This document shows positions 8,907 to 19,023 of a stretch of DNA of 64,000 nucleotides, piece by piece. The DNA comes from Tritonibacter aquimaris (GTDB lineage: Bacteria > Pseudomonadota > Alphaproteobacteria > Rhodobacterales > Rhodobacteraceae). Within the stretch, counting starts at the first letter, position 1. Each line of letters begins with the position of its first letter. The translations under genes were made by a program, and so were the position numbers. Location of the stretch: positions 62,001 through 126,000 of the forward strand of contig NZ_WIXK01000002.1 of NCBI RefSeq assembly GCF_009617595.1, in the 5' to 3' direction. The notes beneath the pieces were generated by a model. That model was not told the DNA's origin. It saw nothing but the letters and a program-made list of their open reading frames with translations, and did no database searches.

Positions 8907-9251
8907 ATGACACTGACCAGCACTATCGTGGATGGCACTCAAGTTGTGACAGTCAACGCAGAACGCATTGACGCAGCGATGGCAATCCAATTCAAAGAAG
9001 ACATGCGTTCGCAAACCGACAACAACCATGAGCGTGTAATTCTAGACCTTTCCGAAGTTAAATTTATTGATTCGAGTGGCCTTGGGGCCATCGTCGCAGC
9101 AATGAAACAGCTTGGCGGAGCACGCAAGCTTGACCTTGCGGGACTTACACCTGTGGTTGATAAAGTTTTTCGCCTGACACGTATGGATACAGTTTTTAGT
9201 TTGTACGCCACCCTAGAGGAAGCGACCTCCGGCCTGCAGGTAGAGACCTGA
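8907..9251 (+). CDS. STAS-domain anti-sigma factor antagonist
   Basis: 114 residues forming a single STAS domain. The phosphoacceptor loop is FIDSSGLGAI with the likely serine at S57, preceded by RVILDLSEV, as in SpoIIAA and RsbV. In those systems the unphosphorylated protein binds an anti-sigma kinase and frees a sigma factor, and phosphorylation on the serine reverses it. GGGGGA lies upstream of the ATG. The next gene, 37 bases downstream, encodes an RsbW-type ATPase that should be its kinase and partner. No sigma factor or PP2C phosphatase is adjacent, so the output of the pair is open. Confidence 0.9.
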   Translation: MTLTSTIVDGTQVVTVNAERIDAAMAIQFKEDMRSQTDNNHERVILDLSEVKFIDSSGLGAIVAAMKQLGGARKLDLAGLTPVVDKVFRLTRMDTVFSLYATLEEATSGLQVET

Positions 9252-9288
9252 AAAGCCGCGTTTTGTTTTGTCTCAAAGAGTGTTTTCT

Positions 9289-9726
9289 ATGGAAGAAACC
9301 ATCGCCTGCTCTTTTTCGGCTACTGAGCTCGAAGCACGTTCTGGCATCAGCTCGATCGTAGATCAGCTGCGCAACCGTGGTGTACCCCAACCACGCGTTG
9401 AAGAGGTGCAAATTGCCTTAGCTGAGGCTGTGAACAACGTTGTTGAACACGCCTATGCAGATAATCAGCCTGGTGACGTAAATATACGTTGCCAGCTCAA
9501 TGCTGATACGCTGTCGATTTACATTCGTGACGCGGGTCAACCGCTTCCCGATGAAAAACTGCCCGAAGGGAAACCTCAGTCGCTTGATGGCGCGATTGAG
9601 GATTTGCCAGAGGGTGGCTTTGGCTGGTTCTTGATCCGCGAACTGACCAGTGACATCCAATATGAACGCAGCGAGGGAGAAAATAACCTCGTGCTCAGCT
9701 TTGAAATTCAAGTCCGCCCAGCATAA
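9289..9726 (+). CDS. RsbW-type anti-sigma factor / serine kinase (HATPase_c_2)
   Basis: 145 residues from the ATG at 9289, eight bases after AAAGAG; TTG 9268 and GTG 9280 are alternative in-frame starts. The GHKL ATPase motifs are in order: N box EVQIALAEAVNNVVEHAY, G1-type IRDAGQPLP, and G2-type LPEGGFGWFLI. No transmembrane or sensor segment is present, so it should be a soluble switch protein. Such proteins hold a sigma factor or other target and phosphorylate the STAS partner encoded just upstream. The two genes very likely form an operon. The final target cannot be read from this window. Confidence 0.88.
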   Translation: MEETIACSFSATELEARSGISSIVDQLRNRGVPQPRVEEVQIALAEAVNNVVEHAYADNQPGDVNIRCQLNADTLSIYIRDAGQPLPDEKLPEGKPQSLDGAIEDLPEGGFGWFLIRELTSDIQYERSEGENNLVLSFEIQVRPA

Positions 9727-9849
9727 ATCCTGATGCGGGTGCTATAACAGCAACCTCCGCGGTTTTCGCGTAGGCGCATGACCTCGCGTAAAGATCGACA
9801 TCTCAACATAAAGTCGCTTTTATAAAGCGTCACTGTGGGAGAGTTTCCG

Positions 9850-11427
9850 ATGCGCGATTTTCACAAACCTCAACGTTCTTCGGTTTGGGCGCAAAACGGG
9901 ATGTGCGCAACGTCTCACCCGCTTGCTGCGCAAACAGCAATTGAGATTTTGAAGCAAGGCGGCAACGCCATGGATGCGGCCATCGCTGGCGCAGTGCTTT
10001 TGGGCATATGCGAGCCACAGATGACCGGCATCGGCGGCGACTGTTTTGTTCTATTCAACCGCGCCAGCAGCAATACAATCCATGCCCTAAACGGATCTGG
10101 CCGTGCGCCCGGTGCTGCAAATGCCCAAGCGCTCCGTGCCAAGGGGTTTAGCACTGTTCCACTCAACAGCGCAGATGCGGTTACGATGCCCGGCGCAGTG
10201 GATGCCTTCTGCCAGCTTGCAGAACACGAAGGCAAATTGGGGATCGACCAGATCCTGCAGCCTGCAATCCGCTATGCCGAGGAAGGGGTTCCAGTTGCAC
10301 CGCGCGTGGCGTTTGACTGGAAAAACGACGTTGAAACCTTACAAGGCGCGGCGCGTGACTGGTATCTGGTGAATGGATCAGTCCCAAGTGTCGGCCAGAA
10401 ATTTGCCCATGCGGGTCAGGCCGAGGTATTGCGCCGTATTGCCAGCAAGGGCCGCGACGGATTTTATAGCGGCGAGGTTGCAGAAGATATGTTGGCGGCG
10501 CTCAACAGCCGCGGCGGTGTGCACACCGCAGATGATTTTGCCGCTGTGTCTGCAAGCAAAGACATCCCAATCAGCGGCCACTACAAAGATCTGGAACTGC
10601 TGGAGCATCCGCCCAATGGCCAGGGTGCAACTGCGATTTTGTTGCTGAATATCCTGAAGCAATTTGACCTGGACAGCTTGGATCCTTTTGGAGCCGAGCG
10701 GATCCACATAGAGGCTGAAGCCAGTAAGCTCGCCTATGATGCGCGCAATCGCTTTCTTGCGGATCCGGATCACACCACGCAGCTTGAACATATGCTGTCG
10801 CCACAAACAGCTGTGCAACTGGCACAACAGATCGATCCAAAGCGCGCGATGAACTGGCCCCTGCCAGCAAACAGCGCAGTGCATAAGGACACGGTTTACA
10901 TCACCGTTGTCGACAAGGATCAAATGGCAGTGTCTTTGATCTATTCAATCTTTCACGGTTTTGGCTCTGGTATCGCCTCAGATAAATTTGGCATCCTGCT
11001 GCAAAACCGTGGGGCCGGCTTCACCCTGGAAGAAAGGCACCCCAATGAATTGGCGGGTGGCAAACGGCCGATGCACACGATCATCCCCGCCATTTTACGC
11101 CAGAATGGAAAAGTAATGATGCCCTTTGGTGTTATGGGCGGTGCTTACCAGCCCACTGGCCATGCGCGGTTTGTCTCAAACATCTGCGACTATGGCCTGG
11201 ATCCGCAGGCCGCAATGGACGCACCACGCGCCTTTGCCGATGCTGATGTGCTCAAGCTTGAGCGCGGATATGGCGGCGATGTTGCTGAAAAATTGCAAGA
11301 TTTAGGGCACAAGGTTGTTGTGCCGGATACACCCTTGGGAGGCTCACAGGCGATCAGAATTCACGACTCTGGCGTGTTGGAGGGGGCAAGTGATCCACGC
11401 AAAGATGGTTGCGCGCTTGGATACTAG
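9850..11427 (+). CDS. ggt: Gamma-glutamyltransferase-family protein
   Basis: 525 residues from the ATG at 9850, which follows GGGAGAG; a GTG at 9835 overlaps that site and is rejected. The fold signature GGNAMDAAIAGAVLLGICEPQ is near the N-terminus. The autoprocessing nucleophile is T348 in DTVYITVVD, aligned with the TTHxSVVD motif of classical enzymes, and GKRPMHTIIPAI and VMGGAYQPTGHARF follow. Cleavage there gives a large and a small subunit. No signal peptide is obvious, so location in the cytosol is likely, unlike E. coli Ggt. Family members transfer or hydrolyse the gamma-glutamyl group of glutathione, but some act on other amides. The altered nucleophile context leaves the substrate uncertain. 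Confidence 0.85.
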   Translation: MRDFHKPQRSSVWAQNGMCATSHPLAAQTAIEILKQGGNAMDAAIAGAVLLGICEPQMTGIGGDCFVLFNRASSNTIHALNGSGRAPGAANAQALRAKGFSTVPLNSADAVTMPGAVDAFCQLAEHEGKLGIDQILQPAIRYAEEGVPVAPRVAFDWKNDVETLQGAARDWYLVNGSVPSVGQKFAHAGQAEVLRRIASKGRDGFYSGEVAEDMLAALNSRGGVHTADDFAAVSASKDIPISGHYKDLELLEHPPNGQGATAILLLNILKQFDLDSLDPFGAERIHIEAEASKLAYDARNRFLADPDHTTQLEHMLSPQTAVQLAQQIDPKRAMNWPLPANSAVHKDTVYITVVDKDQMAVSLIYSIFHGFGSGIASDKFGILLQNRGAGFTLEERHPNELAGGKRPMHTIIPAILRQNGKVMMPFGVMGGAYQPTGHARFVSNICDYGLDPQAAMDAPRAFADADVLKLERGYGGDVAEKLQDLGHKVVVPDTPLGGSQAIRIHDSGVLEGASDPRKDGCALGY

Positions 11428-11467
11428 TTGCAGGTAAGTCTGCACCAACTCAGCGGCAAAAGTTTGA

Positions 11468-11794
11468 TCAATTCATCTGGTAGTGCAGCGTGTAGGCGGC
11501 ACCATCAAACTGGTCAAACATATCACCAACATCGGGATGCTCTACTGGCTCACCGGAGTAGTCGGCAACAAGGTTCTGCTCTGACACATAGGCCACATAA
11601 AAGCTTTGATCGTTTTCGGCGAGCAGGTGATAAAAGGGCTGTTCCTTGACCGGGCGGCTATCTTCGGGAATGGCTTGATACCACTCTTCAGTGTTGGAAA
11701 ACTGCGGATCAACATCGAACACTACGCCGCGAAACGGATGTTTTCGATGGCGTACCACTTGACCAAGTTTGTACTTCGCACGTGTTCGTAACAT
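11468..11794 (-). CDS. hspQ: Heat shock protein HspQ
   Basis: 108 residues, the normal length for HspQ (YccV family). The conserved core is present: KYKLGQVVRHRKHPFRGVVFDVDP, then EEWYQ, QPFYHLLAEN and YVSEQNLVAD. In enterobacteria HspQ is a small stress protein that binds hemimethylated DNA in vitro and acts as a specificity-enhancing factor of Lon protease. The presence of a Lon-substrate-binding-domain protein and of CcrM elsewhere in the window is suggestive but is no proof of a link. The gene converges with the gamma-glutamyltransferase gene and its promoter must lie in the 213-base gap that follows. Confidence 0.92.
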   Translation of the reverse strand: MLRTRAKYKLGQVVRHRKHPFRGVVFDVDPQFSNTEEWYQAIPEDSRPVKEQPFYHLLAENDQSFYVAYVSEQNLVADYSGEPVEHPDVGDMFDQFDGAAYTLHYQMN

Positions 11795-12007
11795 TGCTCA
11801 TCTGCCTTTTTATGTTGATATTCTATACCAATTATTAAGAACTTGTCCAACTTTTGCCGTATTGGCAGTTGGAAACAATCTGTGACGAAGGGAGTGACAG
11901 TGAGGTCTGATCAGCGCCTGAGGAAACCCTGCACCGGGGCTGTTGAAAACAGTTTATATCCATCCCACTTGTTGTAAAATGCCAATCAAACAACAAAAGG
12001 CAGGCAA

Positions 12008-12592
12008 ATGAGCAGACTGATCGGCACCATATTTCTGGTGCTGTTTGTAGCGTCCTGTGGTGGCGGAAATACGCCGCCACGCAATCTGGACAACGCGTGC
12101 AGCATCATCTCACAACGGCCAGAATACCTGAAAGCGTTCCGCGCCACAGAGCGTAAATGGGGGGTCCCCGTCCATGTTCAGATGGCCACCATTCACCAAG
12201 AGAGCAAGTTTGATTCCAAAGCGCGCACTCCACATCAGTTCATTCTGGGTGTGATTCCGGCCGGTCGGCAATCCAGCGCGTATGGCTATAGCCAGGCCTT
12301 GGACGGCACCTGGGATGACTACCGCGCCTCAACCGGTAAACGCTTTGCCCGGCGCGACCGCATTCAGGACGCAACCGATTTTATGGGCTGGTACATGAAC
12401 CAGACCAAAGAGCGAAACGGCGTGTCATTGTGGGATACCCGCAACCAGTATCTGGCCTACCACGAGGGCCACAGCGGCTTTGCCCGTGGTACCTACAACA
12501 GAAAAAGCTGGTTGTTGCGTGTTGCGAGCAAAGTTGAAGCGCGCGCTTTTGAATATCAGGCGCAGCTCGCCACCTGCCGCCGCATTAGATAG
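12008..12592 (+). CDS. Lipoprotein with lytic transglycosylase-like (SLT) domain
   Basis: 194 residues. A type II signal peptide ends in the lipobox VASC with the lipidated cysteine at residue 17, followed by a GGG spacer. The mature part has an SLT-like layout: MATIHQESKFD, with E65 as the candidate catalytic acid, then AYGYSQALDGTWDDY and YLAYHEGHSGFARGTY. It should cleave the glycan strands of peptidoglycan from the inner face of the outer membrane or the inner membrane. Residue +2 is glycine, which would direct it to the outer membrane under the E. coli Lol rule. A strong terminator follows. Activity is inferred from the motifs. Confidence 0.8.
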   Translation: MSRLIGTIFLVLFVASCGGGNTPPRNLDNACSIISQRPEYLKAFRATERKWGVPVHVQMATIHQESKFDSKARTPHQFILGVIPAGRQSSAYGYSQALDGTWDDYRASTGKRFARRDRIQDATDFMGWYMNQTKERNGVSLWDTRNQYLAYHEGHSGFARGTYNRKSWLLRVASKVEARAFEYQAQLATCRRIR

Positions 12593-12599
12593 TCAACAA

Positions 12600-12627
12600 A
12601 GGCCCGCACAATCGCGGGCCTTTTTTT
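12600..12627 (+). terminator. Rho-independent terminator after the SLT lipoprotein gene
   Basis: GGCCCGC at 12601-12607 pairs with GCGGGCC at 12614-12620 and is followed by seven T residues. It separates this gene from the convergent lolA. Confidence 0.9.
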
Positions 12628-12638
12628 CGACGAGGAGT

Positions 12639-13241
12639 TTAGCGCTCGTTTTTGTTTAGCTCGGTGTCAAACAAACGCGAGCTGAGCTTTACGCCGGTTT
12701 CCAGCGCACCAAGCACCACGGTGGTTTGACCACCCGCATCATCGTTGATCACCCATTTGCGCAGCTGCACCGGGCTATCGGTGAACATCAGGTCGATACT
12801 GCCATATTCCGGGTGTTCCGGATCTTGTGCGCGCACAATCGTGGCGGTGCCGTCGAAACTGTGTCCGACCACCATATTGGCGCGAGCCAGATCTACATTG
12901 CGCGCCAGAATGACCGACAGTGGCGTGCGCCGCAGCGGATAGGTTTCCGGACGCTGGTTTGACTTGGGATCAAAGATCACAACCGCACCGGCGCCTGCCA
13001 CAACAACACCCGCATCCGGGCCATCATATTCAAACCGCATCTTTCCCGGGCGATGCATAAAAAGCTTACCGGTAGAGAGGCTGCCATCATCATTGATCTG
13101 GGTGAAACTTGCCTGAGCGGTCTTGAGACCGTTCAGATAAGACGAAACCTCAGTCAGGCTGAGCTTATCAGCCGCCCAGGCCGCAGGGGCGCAGGCTGTC
13201 AGTGCAAGAGCATAAAGAATCTGTTTCATAGTCCAAAACAT
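12639..13241 (-). CDS. lolA: Outer-membrane lipoprotein carrier protein LolA
   Basis: 200 residues from the ATG at 13241, which lies just after GGGGAG; an in-frame ATG at 13229 (196 residues) is possible but has no ribosome site. A Sec signal peptide ends at AWA-AD. The mature protein has the LolA pattern: LNGLKTAQASFTQ, GKLFMHRPGKMRFEYDGP, VVIFDPKSNQ, and PLSVILARNVDL. LolA carries lipoproteins across the periplasm from LolCDE to the outer membrane. It lies 65 bases downstream of ftsK, an order seen in many proteobacteria, and is probably in the same transcription unit. Confidence 0.9.
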   Translation of the reverse strand: MFWTMKQILYALALTACAPAAWAADKLSLTEVSSYLNGLKTAQASFTQINDDGSLSTGKLFMHRPGKMRFEYDGPDAGVVVAGAGAVVIFDPKSNQRPETYPLRRTPLSVILARNVDLARANMVVGHSFDGTATIVRAQDPEHPEYGSIDLMFTDSPVQLRKWVINDDAGGQTTVVLGALETGVKLSSRLFDTELNKNER

Positions 13242-13306
13242 ATGTCTCCCCGGCGCGAATGAAAGCCTGTCGGCTTAAACTCGCGCATGGGGCGTGGTGA
13301 GCAGGG

Positions 13307-16207
13307 TTAAACTTCCTGCTCAGGTACAAGAATTTCGCGTTTGCCCACGTGGTTTGCAGGGGTAACCAGACCGTTGTCTTCCATCTGTTCAACAAGGCGC
13401 GCCGCTTTGTTGTAACCGATCGCCAACTTGCGCTGGATGTAAGAGGTGGAACATTTGCGATCTTTGATCACAATCGCCACCGCCTGATCATACAGCGCGT
13501 CTTCGCCGCCGGTATTGCCGCCAGTGTTCAGGCCAAGCACCGCATCGATATTGCCCGCCTTCTCATCATCCGGGCCTTCAACCACACCACCAACATAATC
13601 GGGTGGGCCAAATTGTTTGAGGTGGTTCACAACCTCTTCAACCTCTTCGTCTGAAACGAACGGGCCATGACAACGGGTGATTTTGGAGCCACCTGCCATA
13701 TAAAGCATGTCACCCATCCCCAGGAGCTGCTCCGCGCCCATCTCACCCAGAATGGTGCGACTGTCGACTTTGGAAGTCACCTGGAACGAGATCCGGGTGG
13801 GGAAGTTTGCCTTAATGGTGCCGGTGATCACATCCACCGACGGGCGCTGTGTCGCCATCACAAGGTGAATACCAGAGGCACGCGCCATCTGTGCAAGACG
13901 CTGAATACAGGCTTCGATCTCTTTACCTGCAACCATCATCAGGTCTGCCATTTCATCCACGATCACAACGATATAGGGCAGTTTCTTGGGTTCGAACTCT
14001 TCGGTTTCAAACACCGGCTCACCGGTGTCATCATCAAAACCGGTTTGAACCGTGCGGCTGAACAGTTCCCCTTTGGAGAGAGCATCTTCGACCCGGCCGT
14101 TATAGCCCGCGATATTGCGCACGCCCATTTTGGACATTTTGCGGTAGCGATCTTCCATCTCGCCCACGACCCATTTCAGCGCAACAACCGCTTTTTTCGG
14201 ATCGGTCACAACCGGTGACAGCAGATGCGGGATACCATCATAGACGCTGAGTTCCAGCATCTTGGGGTCGATCATGATCAGGCGGCAATCATCCGGGCTG
14301 AGTTTATAAAGCAGCGACAAGATCATGGTGTTGATCGCGACCGACTTACCCGAACCCGTGGTACCCGCAATCAGCAGGTGAGGCATCTTGGCAAGGTTTG
14401 CCACAACCGCACCACCGCCGATGTCTTTGCCTAAGGCAAGCGGCAGCGCCTGATTGCCATCGCCGTAATCACGGCTCGACAGGATCTCGCGGAAGCTGAC
14501 CATCTCACGGTGCTCATTGGGCAGTTCAATCCCGATAACAGAGCGGCCCGGAACGGTGGACACACGTGCAGAGAGCGCAGACATTGAACGCGCGATGTCA
14601 TCTGCCAGACCAATCACCCGGCTGGCCTTCAGACCCGGAGCGGGCTCCAGCTCATACATGGTGACAACTGGGCCAGGACGGACCGAGACGATCTCACCTT
14701 TGACGCCATAGTCATCCAGCACCGATTCGAGCATGCGGGCGTTTTCTTCCAGCGCTTCATCGCTGAGCACGTGCCGCTCGATATTGGTTGGGTTGGTCAA
14801 AAGATTCAGGGGTGGCAGTTCAAAATCGCTATCGGAGCTATCAAACGCAAGGCGTGGTTCAGCTTCGGCCTTGGCGCGTACCGATTGTGCGGCGGCCTTG
14901 TGAATGGTTTTCTGCACCACAGGCTTGCGCTCTTCTGCTTTGGGCAGCTCAACAATCGGAGCGCTGACACGGGGTGCAGGCTCCGAAATCGGGTCTTCGA
15001 AAGGCTCATCATCTTCGTAGGCCTCTGCCACGGGCGCATCCTGAATATACTCATCCACCGGATCTTCTGCGGTAAACGTGTACTCTTCGGGGGCTTCTGG
15101 CACAGACAATCCCGCGGTCACCGGCGGCTCGGCCCGGCCCGTATCAAAATCTGCAGCCGGGTTGAAAATCAGCGGCTCAGGCCGTTTGCCCCGGCCTTTG
15201 GTCAGCGGCAGATTTGGGTCCTCTTCCGGCGGGACATCTGCCGCGCGGCGGACCTGCACCGCTTTGGCGATCTTGGCCGAGATACGATCTTCGCCGGGCA
15301 GCTCATCAAACTCTTCCAGTTCATCATCGGTTTCGACCAAAACGTCTTCTTCAGGCTCGCTGCGGCGGATCAGATTGGGAACACGGGCAAAGAGGCCCGT
15401 TTTGGCTGGCACGCTGGGCTCTTCATCCACATAGGGCTCATCATCGATCAATGAATCAGCTGAAGCCATTTCATCAGAGGCCAGCTGCTGTTCTTCCAGC
15501 AGACGTTCCTGGCGGCGTTCTTTTGCAGCTTTTGCAGCGGCCACACCGGACGACGCTCCGCGCCCCACCAGTGACGCCAGCGTCCCATAGGTCATGATAA
15601 CCCCAACCACGAGGAAACGCGCAAAACGGCCCAGCTCACTGCGGGTAAACCCAAGGCTAAAGGCAGACAGGAAAAACAGCGCAACCGCCAGCGTAAGCGA
15701 CAGAAGTTTCACCCCAACGATAGGTGCGATGGGCAAAAGCAGCAGCAACATGGCAAGGAAGAAATCCCCCATCAGCCCACCAAGCCCACTGTTGTGTTCC
15801 TGGCTCCAGGCCGCGCCGGGCGGTAGGGTCGACATGTAGATTGCCAGAACGATCGGCAACAGCAGCGAGATCAGCAACCACGGCACCGCGCGTTCTTCGC
15901 CACGGTGAAGCAGGAAACGCGCGCCCCAGACCACCGGCGGCACCACAATAGCCCAAGCACCGTAACCAAGCCCAAGATACAGAATATGGGCAATCGACGC
16001 GCCAAAGCTACCCATCCAATTGCGCGCAGGGGTATCCGTGGACACATACCAATTGGGGTCTTCTGGCGTGTAAGAGACAATCATTGCGGCAACTGCCAGA
16101 CCCAAAAGCACAAGCAAGAAGCCAAAAAGCTCCTTGCCTCGTTTTTCAACAGCTGCCTGCATATCACTATCCAGCAGCGGATCCCGGCCTCGCGTTTGAA
16201 ATGCCAT
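13307..16207 (-). CDS. ftsK: DNA translocase FtsK
   Basis: 966 residues with the full FtsK layout. The first 200 or so residues hold four membrane helices that anchor it at the division septum. A long acidic and proline-rich linker (about 220-460) follows. The motor domain has a Walker A GTTGSGKS at about residue 611, a [12 protein letters not shown] segment and the Walker B strand [12 protein letters not shown]. The last 65 residues ([21 protein letters not shown]) form the gamma winged helix that reads the polar KOPS sequences. The protein pumps chromosome ends through the septum and activates XerCD recombination at dif. It sits between an aminotransferase gene upstream and lolA downstream, all on one strand. 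Confidence 0.96.
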   Translation of the reverse strand: MAFQTRGRDPLLDSDMQAAVEKRGKELFGFLLVLLGLAVAAMIVSYTPEDPNWYVSTDTPARNWMGSFGASIAHILYLGLGYGAWAIVVPPVVWGARFLLHRGEERAVPWLLISLLLPIVLAIYMSTLPPGAAWSQEHNSGLGGLMGDFFLAMLLLLLPIAPIVGVKLLSLTLAVALFFLSAFSLGFTRSELGRFARFLVVGVIMTYGTLASLVGRGASSGVAAAKAAKERRQERLLEEQQLASDEMASADSLIDDEPYVDEEPSVPAKTGLFARVPNLIRRSEPEEDVLVETDDELEEFDELPGEDRISAKIAKAVQVRRAADVPPEEDPNLPLTKGRGKRPEPLIFNPAADFDTGRAEPPVTAGLSVPEAPEEYTFTAEDPVDEYIQDAPVAEAYEDDEPFEDPISEPAPRVSAPIVELPKAEERKPVVQKTIHKAAAQSVRAKAEAEPRLAFDSSDSDFELPPLNLLTNPTNIERHVLSDEALEENARMLESVLDDYGVKGEIVSVRPGPVVTMYELEPAPGLKASRVIGLADDIARSMSALSARVSTVPGRSVIGIELPNEHREMVSFREILSSRDYGDGNQALPLALGKDIGGGAVVANLAKMPHLLIAGTTGSGKSVAINTMILSLLYKLSPDDCRLIMIDPKMLELSVYDGIPHLLSPVVTDPKKAVVALKWVVGEMEDRYRKMSKMGVRNIAGYNGRVEDALSKGELFSRTVQTGFDDDTGEPVFETEEFEPKKLPYIVVIVDEMADLMMVAGKEIEACIQRLAQMARASGIHLVMATQRPSVDVITGTIKANFPTRISFQVTSKVDSRTILGEMGAEQLLGMGDMLYMAGGSKITRCHGPFVSDEEVEEVVNHLKQFGPPDYVGGVVEGPDDEKAGNIDAVLGLNTGGNTGGEDALYDQAVAIVIKDRKCSTSYIQRKLAIGYNKAARLVEQMEDNGLVTPANHVGKREILVPEQEV

Positions 16208-16316
16208 GCCTACCTCGGTTCCTCATTCACTGGTCCTGCTGTTTAAATACAGCTTGGTGGACCTTGTTGTTTTATCTGTCCCACGGCGCAAATTGCCTGC
16301 AGCGCCATGGGGTATG

Positions 16317-17498
16317 TCAGCCGTATAAACAGCCTTTGAGCGCGTTGAGCGCCTTGCGGGTTTCATCCGCAGGCGCAACCAAAGCGACACGTATATATCC
16401 AGTACCCGGATTGTCTGCGCCTTCGCCTTGCGCAAAATAGGCACCGGGCATCACCCGCACGCCGGTTTCTTTCCAAAGCTTCAGCGCCGCGGCTTCGCCG
16501 TCTTGCACTGGCAGCCACAGAAAGAAGCCTGCCTTCGGGGATATGTAGTCTTCGACGTCCGCGAAGATCTCATCTGCGATCTGGAATTTCTCCTGATAAA
16601 GCGCGCGGTTTTCAACCACGTGCTCTTCGTCCGCCCAAACCCGCGCCGCGGCTGCCTGTAGCGGTGCAGGCATCGGTGCACCCGCATACGAGCGCAGTTT
16701 TTTCACCCGGTGAATGGTGTCTGGACCACCTGCGATAAAACCCGCGCGAAGCCCGGCCAGATTGGAACGTTTGGAAAGTGAATTGAACAGGGTGACCCGC
16801 TCTGGATCGATGCCCATTTCCTGCGCCACTGTCAGCGCGCCAATGGGGGCTTGGTCGCGGTAGATTTCAGAATAGCATTCATCCGCAAAGACGCGGAAAT
16901 CGTATTTTTCTGCCAAAGCAAAAAGCGTCCGCCAGTAGTCTTTGCTGGCCACAGCCCCCTGCGGATTGGCCGGTGAGCAAATATAAGCCGCAACGGTACG
17001 GTTCAAAATCTCAGGCGACAGGCTAGCATAATCCGGCAAATGACCGGTTTCCGCAGTGGCTGGTACAAACACCGGCTCACCTGCAATGGAAAGCGTGGCC
17101 ACCATATAGACCTGATAGAACGGGTTCGGGATCAAAACGACAGGTTTCTGGCCGTTCTTCTGCTCAGGGCATAGCGCCATCGCAGCGTTATATAGGCCTT
17201 CACGCGTGCCATTCAGCGCCATTACGTTTTGCTGAGGATCCAGCGACACGCCGTAGCGGCGATCAATCCACGCGGTAATCGCGCTCAACAGTTCCTCTGA
17301 TCCTTCATTGGGAGGATAGCCCTGAAACTGCGCCGCGTTCTCCATGATCACGTCGCTGACCCAGGCCGGAAAATCATGTTTCGGCGCGCCAATCGTCATA
17401 TGCACCACGTCGCCGCCGGGCGCGTGATGGTCAAGCAGCTCCCGCAAACGCGGAAACGCATAGGTCGGCAGATTGGCAAACCGCTCAGGAGTATTCAT
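16317..17498 (-). CDS. Class I/II PLP-dependent aminotransferase
   Basis: 393 residues. The PLP lysine is in FNSLSKRSNLAGLRAGF, with VFADECYSEIYRD (PLP-nitrogen aspartate and tyrosine) and CSPANPQGAV upstream and the C-terminal arginine in TGYIRVAL. The N-terminal ERFANLPTYAFPRLRELLDHH and overall pattern resemble succinyldiaminopimelate aminotransferases (DapC type) described in alphaproteobacteria. That would place it in lysine and peptidoglycan precursor synthesis in the cytosol, in keeping with the ftsK neighbour. Substrate specificity cannot be read with certainty, so no symbol is given. Gaps of 104-109 bases separate it from the amidase gene upstream and ftsK downstream. Confidence 0.87.
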   Translation of the reverse strand: MNTPERFANLPTYAFPRLRELLDHHAPGGDVVHMTIGAPKHDFPAWVSDVIMENAAQFQGYPPNEGSEELLSAITAWIDRRYGVSLDPQQNVMALNGTREGLYNAAMALCPEQKNGQKPVVLIPNPFYQVYMVATLSIAGEPVFVPATAETGHLPDYASLSPEILNRTVAAYICSPANPQGAVASKDYWRTLFALAEKYDFRVFADECYSEIYRDQAPIGALTVAQEMGIDPERVTLFNSLSKRSNLAGLRAGFIAGGPDTIHRVKKLRSYAGAPMPAPLQAAAARVWADEEHVVENRALYQEKFQIADEIFADVEDYISPKAGFFLWLPVQDGEAAALKLWKETGVRVMPGAYFAQGEGADNPGTGYIRVALVAPADETRKALNALKGCLYG

Positions 17499-17602
17499 AT
17501 CAAAGGCCTCGGATCGGGATCATGTCGCCCCGTTTTTGACAGGTTATAGGCGCTAGATCAAAAAATCCAGCGCCCAACGCGCGTGCATTTGAGATGTTGT
17601 AA

Positions 17603-18931
17603 TCACGCCAGAGCGGATTCAATCGCGGCACCAACACGCAATAGCGCCTCTTCGGTCATCGGAGCGGCAAGAACCTGTAACCCGCAGCTTGGGAAACCCG
17701 TGGGCAGTGAAAGGCCACAAGACCCCATCATATTGCCGATCCGCGTGTTGCGCAGCGCCAAAATATTGACGTGGGTGAAATAGGCGTGATCCTCCATCAA
17801 ACGTTTCAGGTTTGGCGGCAACAGCGGCGAGGTTGGCAGCAGCACGCCATCATATCCAGCCGTGGCCTGTTGCCATGCACCGCGAATCTCACGCATTTTG
17901 ACCCAGGCCGCGACATAATCAGCGCCCGAATATTCAGCCCCTGCGCGGAAGCGTTCAAGAATCTCTGCAAACATCAGCTCAGGCGCGGCTTCTATCTGCT
18001 CTTTCCACATGCCGTAGGCTTCGGTGGTATATAGGATCCGTTCCAACGCAACAGAATCGTGGACCTCTGGCACCTCGAGCGGCTCGATACGTGCACCTGC
18101 GGCCTCGAGGCGTTTCAGCGTTTGGGCATAGGCGTCGGCCACTTCTGGCTCAAGATCATCCAAAACCAGTGTCTGAAGCGCCGCAAACCGCATCCCATCA
18201 AGGCGCGCACCTTTCAGATCAATGCTCTGCCCCTGCTCGACCATCCCCAGATAAAGCGCTGCATCTTCCACAGTACGTGCAAGCGGGCCGATGGTGTCAA
18301 ATTCAGGACACAATGCAACAACCCCATCCGTCGATATCCGGCGCGATGTGGTTTTCAACCCAACGAGATCGTTCCAACCCGCGGGAATACGCACAGACCC
18401 ACCGGTATCAGAGCCTATCCCACAAACCGCCAAACCATGCGCAACTGAGGCCGCCGCACCCGAGGATGAACCGCCAGGAACCGCATCAGGGAAATTGATG
18501 CAGGGCGGCGTTTCTTTCACCGGGTTCAGGCCAAGGCCGGAAAAGGCCAGCTCGCTCATATGGGTTTTACCAAGACACACCGCGCCAAGCGCTGTTGCAC
18601 GCTGCAAAACCGTTGCATCCAGTGTGGGCACCCGGCCTTTCAGCAGGTCTGAGCCCGCTTCGGTTGCTGTGCCAGCACTATCAAACAGATCTTTCCAGCT
18701 GATCGGCACCCCATCCACCAATGAGCGGCGCTGCCCCAGTTTCGCACGGGTTTCTGCTGCATCGGCCTCCGAGCGGGCACGCTCTTTGGTGACAACCGTG
18801 TAGATCCGGTCGCGCGCGTCATGGGCGGCGATGGCGTCAAGATAGGTCTCGGTCAAAGCACGTGGAGAAATGTCACCTGCGGCAATTCCACGACCCAGAT
18901 CCCCCGCGCTCATTTTCAACCAGCTTTCCAT
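17603..18931 (-). CDS. Amidase (amidase signature family)
   Basis: 442 residues from the ATG at 18931; AAAGGAG six bases upstream fixes this start over the longer frame. The Ser-cisSer-Lys triad is visible: lysine K80 in VPISWKDLFD, the glycine/serine-rich PGGSSSGAAAS, and the nucleophile region GIGSDTGGSVRIPAG. It hydrolyses an amide to acid and ammonia in the cytosol. The family includes GatA, but no gatB or gatC is adjacent and the C-terminal half differs from the tRNA amidotransferase, so a stand-alone catabolic amidase is more likely. It is divergent from the ubiH-like gene with 92 bases between start codons. Confidence 0.88.
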   Translation of the reverse strand: MESWLKMSAGDLGRGIAAGDISPRALTETYLDAIAAHDARDRIYTVVTKERARSEADAAETRAKLGQRRSLVDGVPISWKDLFDSAGTATEAGSDLLKGRVPTLDATVLQRATALGAVCLGKTHMSELAFSGLGLNPVKETPPCINFPDAVPGGSSSGAAASVAHGLAVCGIGSDTGGSVRIPAGWNDLVGLKTTSRRISTDGVVALCPEFDTIGPLARTVEDAALYLGMVEQGQSIDLKGARLDGMRFAALQTLVLDDLEPEVADAYAQTLKRLEAAGARIEPLEVPEVHDSVALERILYTTEAYGMWKEQIEAAPELMFAEILERFRAGAEYSGADYVAAWVKMREIRGAWQQATAGYDGVLLPTSPLLPPNLKRLMEDHAYFTHVNILALRNTRIGNMMGSCGLSLPTGFPSCGLQVLAAPMTEEALLRVGAAIESALA

Positions 18932-19023
18932 TGCACGCTCCTTTGATAGTTTTTCGGGAAGATCTGTCGCCAGAGGCACCATGGCTCATGGACAAACCGC
19001 TCCACAAGCGCATATTGCACATC

